43,843 nt of DNA, from contig WFNG01000102.1 in the NCBI GenBank assembly GCA_015488735.1, forward strand, positions 1 to 43,843, written 5' to 3'. A program made the translations under genes and the position numbers. Origin of the DNA: Bacteroidales bacterium. GTDB taxonomy: Bacteria; Bacteroidota; Bacteroidia; Bacteroidales; F082. Shown here piece by piece: positions 41,315 to 43,843 of the stretch. The notes beneath the pieces are model-generated. The model made no database searches and was not told the origin of the DNA. It saw only the letters and a list, made by a program, of their open reading frames with translations. Position 1 is the first letter of the stretch. Each line of letters opens with the position of its first letter.

Positions 41315-42844
41315 ATGGCAAAGAAGAACGGAAATACAACGGAAGAACCTTTGGAAAAACAGCTTTGGAAAACGGCGGACAAACTGCGCAAAAATATTGA
41401 CGCTGCCGAATATAAGCATATTGTTTTAGGGCTGATTTTCTTAAAGTACATCTCTGATGCGTTTGAAGAACTGTATGCAAAGCTGGAAGCGGAAAAAGCA
41501 CAGGGGGCTGACCCGGAAGACAAAGACGAGTACAAAGCGGAGAATGTCTTTTTTGTCCCTGCCGTGGCCCGGTGGAACTTTCTTCTCTCCAAAGCCAAAC
41601 AGCCGACTATTGGCAAAACAATAGATGAGGCTATGGATGCTGTTGAGAAGGAAAACCCTTCTTTAAAAGGGGTACTTCCCAAAGTGTATGCCCGTCAAAA
41701 CCTCGACCCGGTCAGCCTGGGTGAACTGTTAGACCTTATCGGAAACATTGCCCTGGGCGATGCCAAAGCCAGGAGCGCCGATATTCTGGGGCATGTGTTT
41801 GAATATTTTCTCGGTGAATTTGCCCTTGCCGAAGGGAAAAAAGGAGGGCAGTTTTACACACCAAGGAGCGTGGTGGAGTTGTTGGTGGAAATGCTTGAAC
41901 CTTACAAAGGGAGGGTTTTCGACCCTTGTTGCGGTTCGGGAGGCATGTTTGTACAATCCGAAAAGTTTGTGAAAGAACACCAGGGCAAAATCAATGATAT
42001 TTCCATTTACGGACAGGAAAGCAATCAGACCACCTGGCGGCTGGCAAAAATGAACCTGGCCATCCGGGGGCTTGAAAGCAGCCAGGTTATTTGGAACAAC
42101 GAAGGCTCCTTCCTGAATGATGCCCATAAAGATTTAAAGTCTGATTATATCATAGCCAACCCACCTTTTAATGTGAGCGACTGGAGCGGCGACCTGCTGC
42201 GCAAAGACGGACGCTGGCAATATGGTGTACCGCCTTCGGGAAATGCCAATTACGCCTGGATACAACACTTTATTTACCATTTGGCACCCAACGGACAAGC
42301 CGGCTTTGTACTGGCCAAAGGCTCGCTGACCTCCAAAACTTCCGGTGAGGGGAAAATACGCAAAAGCCTCATCGAAGCCGGTTTAATTGACTGTATTGTA
42401 AACCTGCCGGCCAAATTGTTCCTGAATACGCAAATACCGGCCTCGCTTTGGTTTGTCCGACGCAACAAAACCAACAGAAAGAGAGAAATCCTGTTTATAG
42501 ATGCCCGTAATATGGGACATTTGATAAACCGCAGAACGCGTGTGCTGTCAAAAGAAGATATTCAGAGAATTACTGATACTTATCATAACTGGCGAAACCC
42601 GGACGTTGATTATGAAGACATAAAAGGATTTTGCAAAACTGCCCTGCTGGAAGAAGTCAAAAAACTGGATTATGTGTTGACCCCCGGACGCTATGTAGGC
42701 CTGGCAGAGGAAGAAGATGATTTTGATTTTAACGAACGGTTTACTGCCCTGAAAGCCGAATTTGAAAACCAACTGAAAGAAGAAGCCGAATTAAATAAAC
42801 GCATTTCCGAAAACCTTGCTAAAATTGAATTGAAAGATGAGTAA
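41315..42844 (+). CDS. hsdM: Type I restriction-modification methyltransferase subunit
   Basis: This 509-residue HsdM has an N-terminal helical domain ([37 protein letters not shown] covers ~14-50), the SAM-binding motif [10 protein letters not shown] near residue 203 and the catalytic NPPF (IIANPPFN) near 282. It methylates adenine at the N6 position at a site chosen by HsdS. The C-terminal helical tail ([19 protein letters not shown]) docks with HsdS. Its stop overlaps the KilA-N gene start by eight bases. No hsdR is in the window; it would lie beyond the contig end, or is absent. Confidence 0.94.
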   Translation: MAKKNGNTTEEPLEKQLWKTADKLRKNIDAAEYKHIVLGLIFLKYISDAFEELYAKLEAEKAQGADPEDKDEYKAENVFFVPAVARWNFLLSKAKQPTIGKTIDEAMDAVEKENPSLKGVLPKVYARQNLDPVSLGELLDLIGNIALGDAKARSADILGHVFEYFLGEFALAEGKKGGQFYTPRSVVELLVEMLEPYKGRVFDPCCGSGGMFVQSEKFVKEHQGKINDISIYGQESNQTTWRLAKMNLAIRGLESSQVIWNNEGSFLNDAHKDLKSDYIIANPPFNVSDWSGDLLRKDGRWQYGVPPSGNANYAWIQHFIYHLAPNGQAGFVLAKGSLTSKTSGEGKIRKSLIEAGLIDCIVNLPAKLFLNTQIPASLWFVRRNKTNRKREILFIDARNMGHLINRRTRVLSKEDIQRITDTYHNWRNPDVDYEDIKGFCKTALLEEVKKLDYVLTPGRYVGLAEEEDDFDFNERFTALKAEFENQLKEEAELNKRISENLAKIELKDE

Positions 42845-43727
42845 GAAGAATAAAAAGATAAACGTACAAGGCAGCGAAATAACGGTCTTTCAAAATGGTG
42901 ATATAGATTTCATTAGCCTCACCGATATGACCTCAAATTTTAAAGAAGGAAGTGGCTTAATTGGAAAATGGATAACCAACAAGAACACGCTTGAATATCT
43001 GGGTATTTGGGAAAAAATCAATAACAAGAATTTCAATTACCCCGAATTCAGGGTAATTGAAAAAGAAGCCGGAACCAACCGCTTTATAATGTCTGCAGGG
43101 CAGTGGATAAAAAGAACCAATGCTATTGGATTAATTGTAAAAGCAGGAAGATACGGCGGTACTTATGCACATAAAGATATCGCTTTCCATTTTGCAATGT
43201 GGCTAAGTCCGGAGTTTCAGATTTACATTGTAAAAGAGTTCCAACGCCTTAAAGAATCAGAAGCTAAAGAACTTGAATGGAATGTAAAACGACAGCTTAC
43301 CAAAATAAACTACCGTATCCATACCGATGCTGTAAAAGAAAATCTGATACCTGAAAACCTTACTCCCAGGCAAACAAGTTTTGTTTATGCCAACGAAGCC
43401 GATGTGTTAAATATGGCACTATTCGGCAAAACTGCTAAACAATGGCGTGACGAAAACCCCGGCAAAAAAGGGAATATCCGCGATTATGCCAATGTTAGCC
43501 AGTTGGTTTGCCTGGTTAATCTCGAAAACCTGAATGCCGTTTTTATTAACGAAGGGTTGAGCCAAAGCGAGCGACTTCAAAAACTTAACCAAATTGCCAT
43601 AGAGCAAATGAAAATTTTGGTGCAAGACCACGCTGTTAAAATGTTGGATGACCAGTCTGCGTCCGCAGGACAGGCAGATAAAAAAGGCGATTCCCTGAGC
43701 CTGTCAAAAGGAGGTGGCGATGAGTGA
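42837..43727 (+). CDS. KilA-N domain protein between hsdM and hsdS
   Basis: The 296-residue protein has an N-terminal KilA-N DNA-binding domain: [31 protein letters not shown], and [31 protein letters not shown], spanning residues ~15-135. The rest is helical, with Arg/Lys-rich segments and an Asp/Ser-rich C-terminus. It overlaps hsdM by eight bases and hsdS by eight bases, so it is made as part of the restriction operon. KilA-N proteins come from phages, but this placement occurs in several Bacteroidota type I loci. It may modulate the R-M system or act as a separate defence gene. Confidence 0.87.
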   Translation: MSKKNKKINVQGSEITVFQNGDIDFISLTDMTSNFKEGSGLIGKWITNKNTLEYLGIWEKINNKNFNYPEFRVIEKEAGTNRFIMSAGQWIKRTNAIGLIVKAGRYGGTYAHKDIAFHFAMWLSPEFQIYIVKEFQRLKESEAKELEWNVKRQLTKINYRIHTDAVKENLIPENLTPRQTSFVYANEADVLNMALFGKTAKQWRDENPGKKGNIRDYANVSQLVCLVNLENLNAVFINEGLSQSERLQKLNQIAIEQMKILVQDHAVKMLDDQSASAGQADKKGDSLSLSKGGGDE

Positions 43728-43821
43728 GCGGAAAGAAACAGAATTAGGTAAAGTTCCTAAAAACTGGAATGTTTGCAATGTAGATAAGATTAAGGCATCT
43801 AACAAAAAATCTATTATCTCT
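43720..43821 (+). CDS. hsdS: Type I restriction specificity subunit, 3' truncated
   Basis: The frame starts [18 protein letters not shown], the typical opening of HsdS (short acidic stretch, then L/P..W before the first target-recognition domain). AGGAGGT just before the ATG gives a strong ribosome site, and the gene overlaps the KilA-N gene (ATGAGTGA). Only about 34 codons are real; the apparent stop TGA at 43840 lies in adapter sequence, so the true gene continues beyond the contig. Confidence 0.75.
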
Positions 43822-43843
43822 CTGTCTCTTATACACATCTGAC
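43822..43843. other. Nextera transposase adapter (sequencing artefact)
   Basis: CTGTCTCTTATACACATCT (43822-43840) is the exact 19-base Nextera mosaic end, and the following GAC is the beginning of the read-1 adapter. These bases are not genomic and should be trimmed. Confidence 0.97.

Noticed and set aside
1-43843. CRISPR arrays, insertion sequences, rRNA, integrase or relaxase genes
   Set aside because: None seen: no regularly spaced repeats, no transposase or tyrosine-recombinase motifs, no rRNA-like sequence.

Overview
The window looks like one contig from a Bacteroidota (Bacteroidetes) genome, probably anaerobic or facultative. The support is a type IX secretion C-terminal sorting domain at the left edge, repeated Bacteroidetes-type promoters (TTG/TTTG about 20 bases before TAnnTTTG), moderate to low GC, and a Bacteroidetes-style DUF6371/DUF3987 element beside a tRNA gene. 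The left edge cuts a gene. The last 22 bases are Nextera transposase adapter, so the right edge is a contig end and not biology.

Layout. 1-1740: secreted propeller protein. 1762-5779 (minus): Rieske protein, a cytochrome b fused to a 12-heme domain, and two thioredoxins. 6010-10231: an unrecognised protein, an octaheme tetrathionate-reductase-family cytochrome, and a membrane cytochrome b with two C-terminal PAS domains. 10337-13050: Crp/Fnr regulator, small membrane protein, and a CoA-disulfide/persulfide-reductase-like flavoprotein. 13135-16720: L-serine dehydratase and a patatin/outer-membrane-barrel protein. 17022-31560: the core of the window, a sulfur trafficking and respiration locus. 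It has three DsrE-family proteins, TusA, a free-standing MvhD, two HdrA/Qmo-like flavoproteins, a winged-helix protein and a QmoC-like membrane subunit. These are followed by a Psr/Phs-type molybdoenzyme (catalytic, four-cluster ferredoxin and NrfD subunits), two half-length YeeE/YedE transporters and two membrane-anchored rhodanese-fold proteins. 31578-35596: SDR, an orphan fluoride-type riboswitch, alpha/beta hydrolase and dynamin-like GTPase. 35699: tRNA-Pro(GGG), followed by an integrated-element remnant (primase-like, DUF3987, two excisionase-like HTH proteins, one unknown). 41315-end: type I restriction-modification genes with a KilA-N protein between hsdM and hsdS.

How the genes may work together (inference). 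Sulfane sulfur in the periplasm would be bound by the two rhodanese-like proteins. Both lack the catalytic cysteine but end in the same basic arm followed by AVAAGGC, reminiscent of the SoxY carrier arm. The sulfur would then be passed to the Psr-like molybdoenzyme or to the YeeE/YedE pores. Inside the cell TusA and DsrE proteins would carry persulfide to or from the HdrA/MvhD/QmoC-like complex, which exchanges electrons with quinone. No dsrAB, aprAB, sat, sox or HdrB (CCG) gene is visible, so this is not a standard Dsr, Apr, Sox or sHdr pathway. Two promoters in the locus share the same operator layout at identical spacing, one beside a Crp/Fnr gene, which points to redox-controlled expression.
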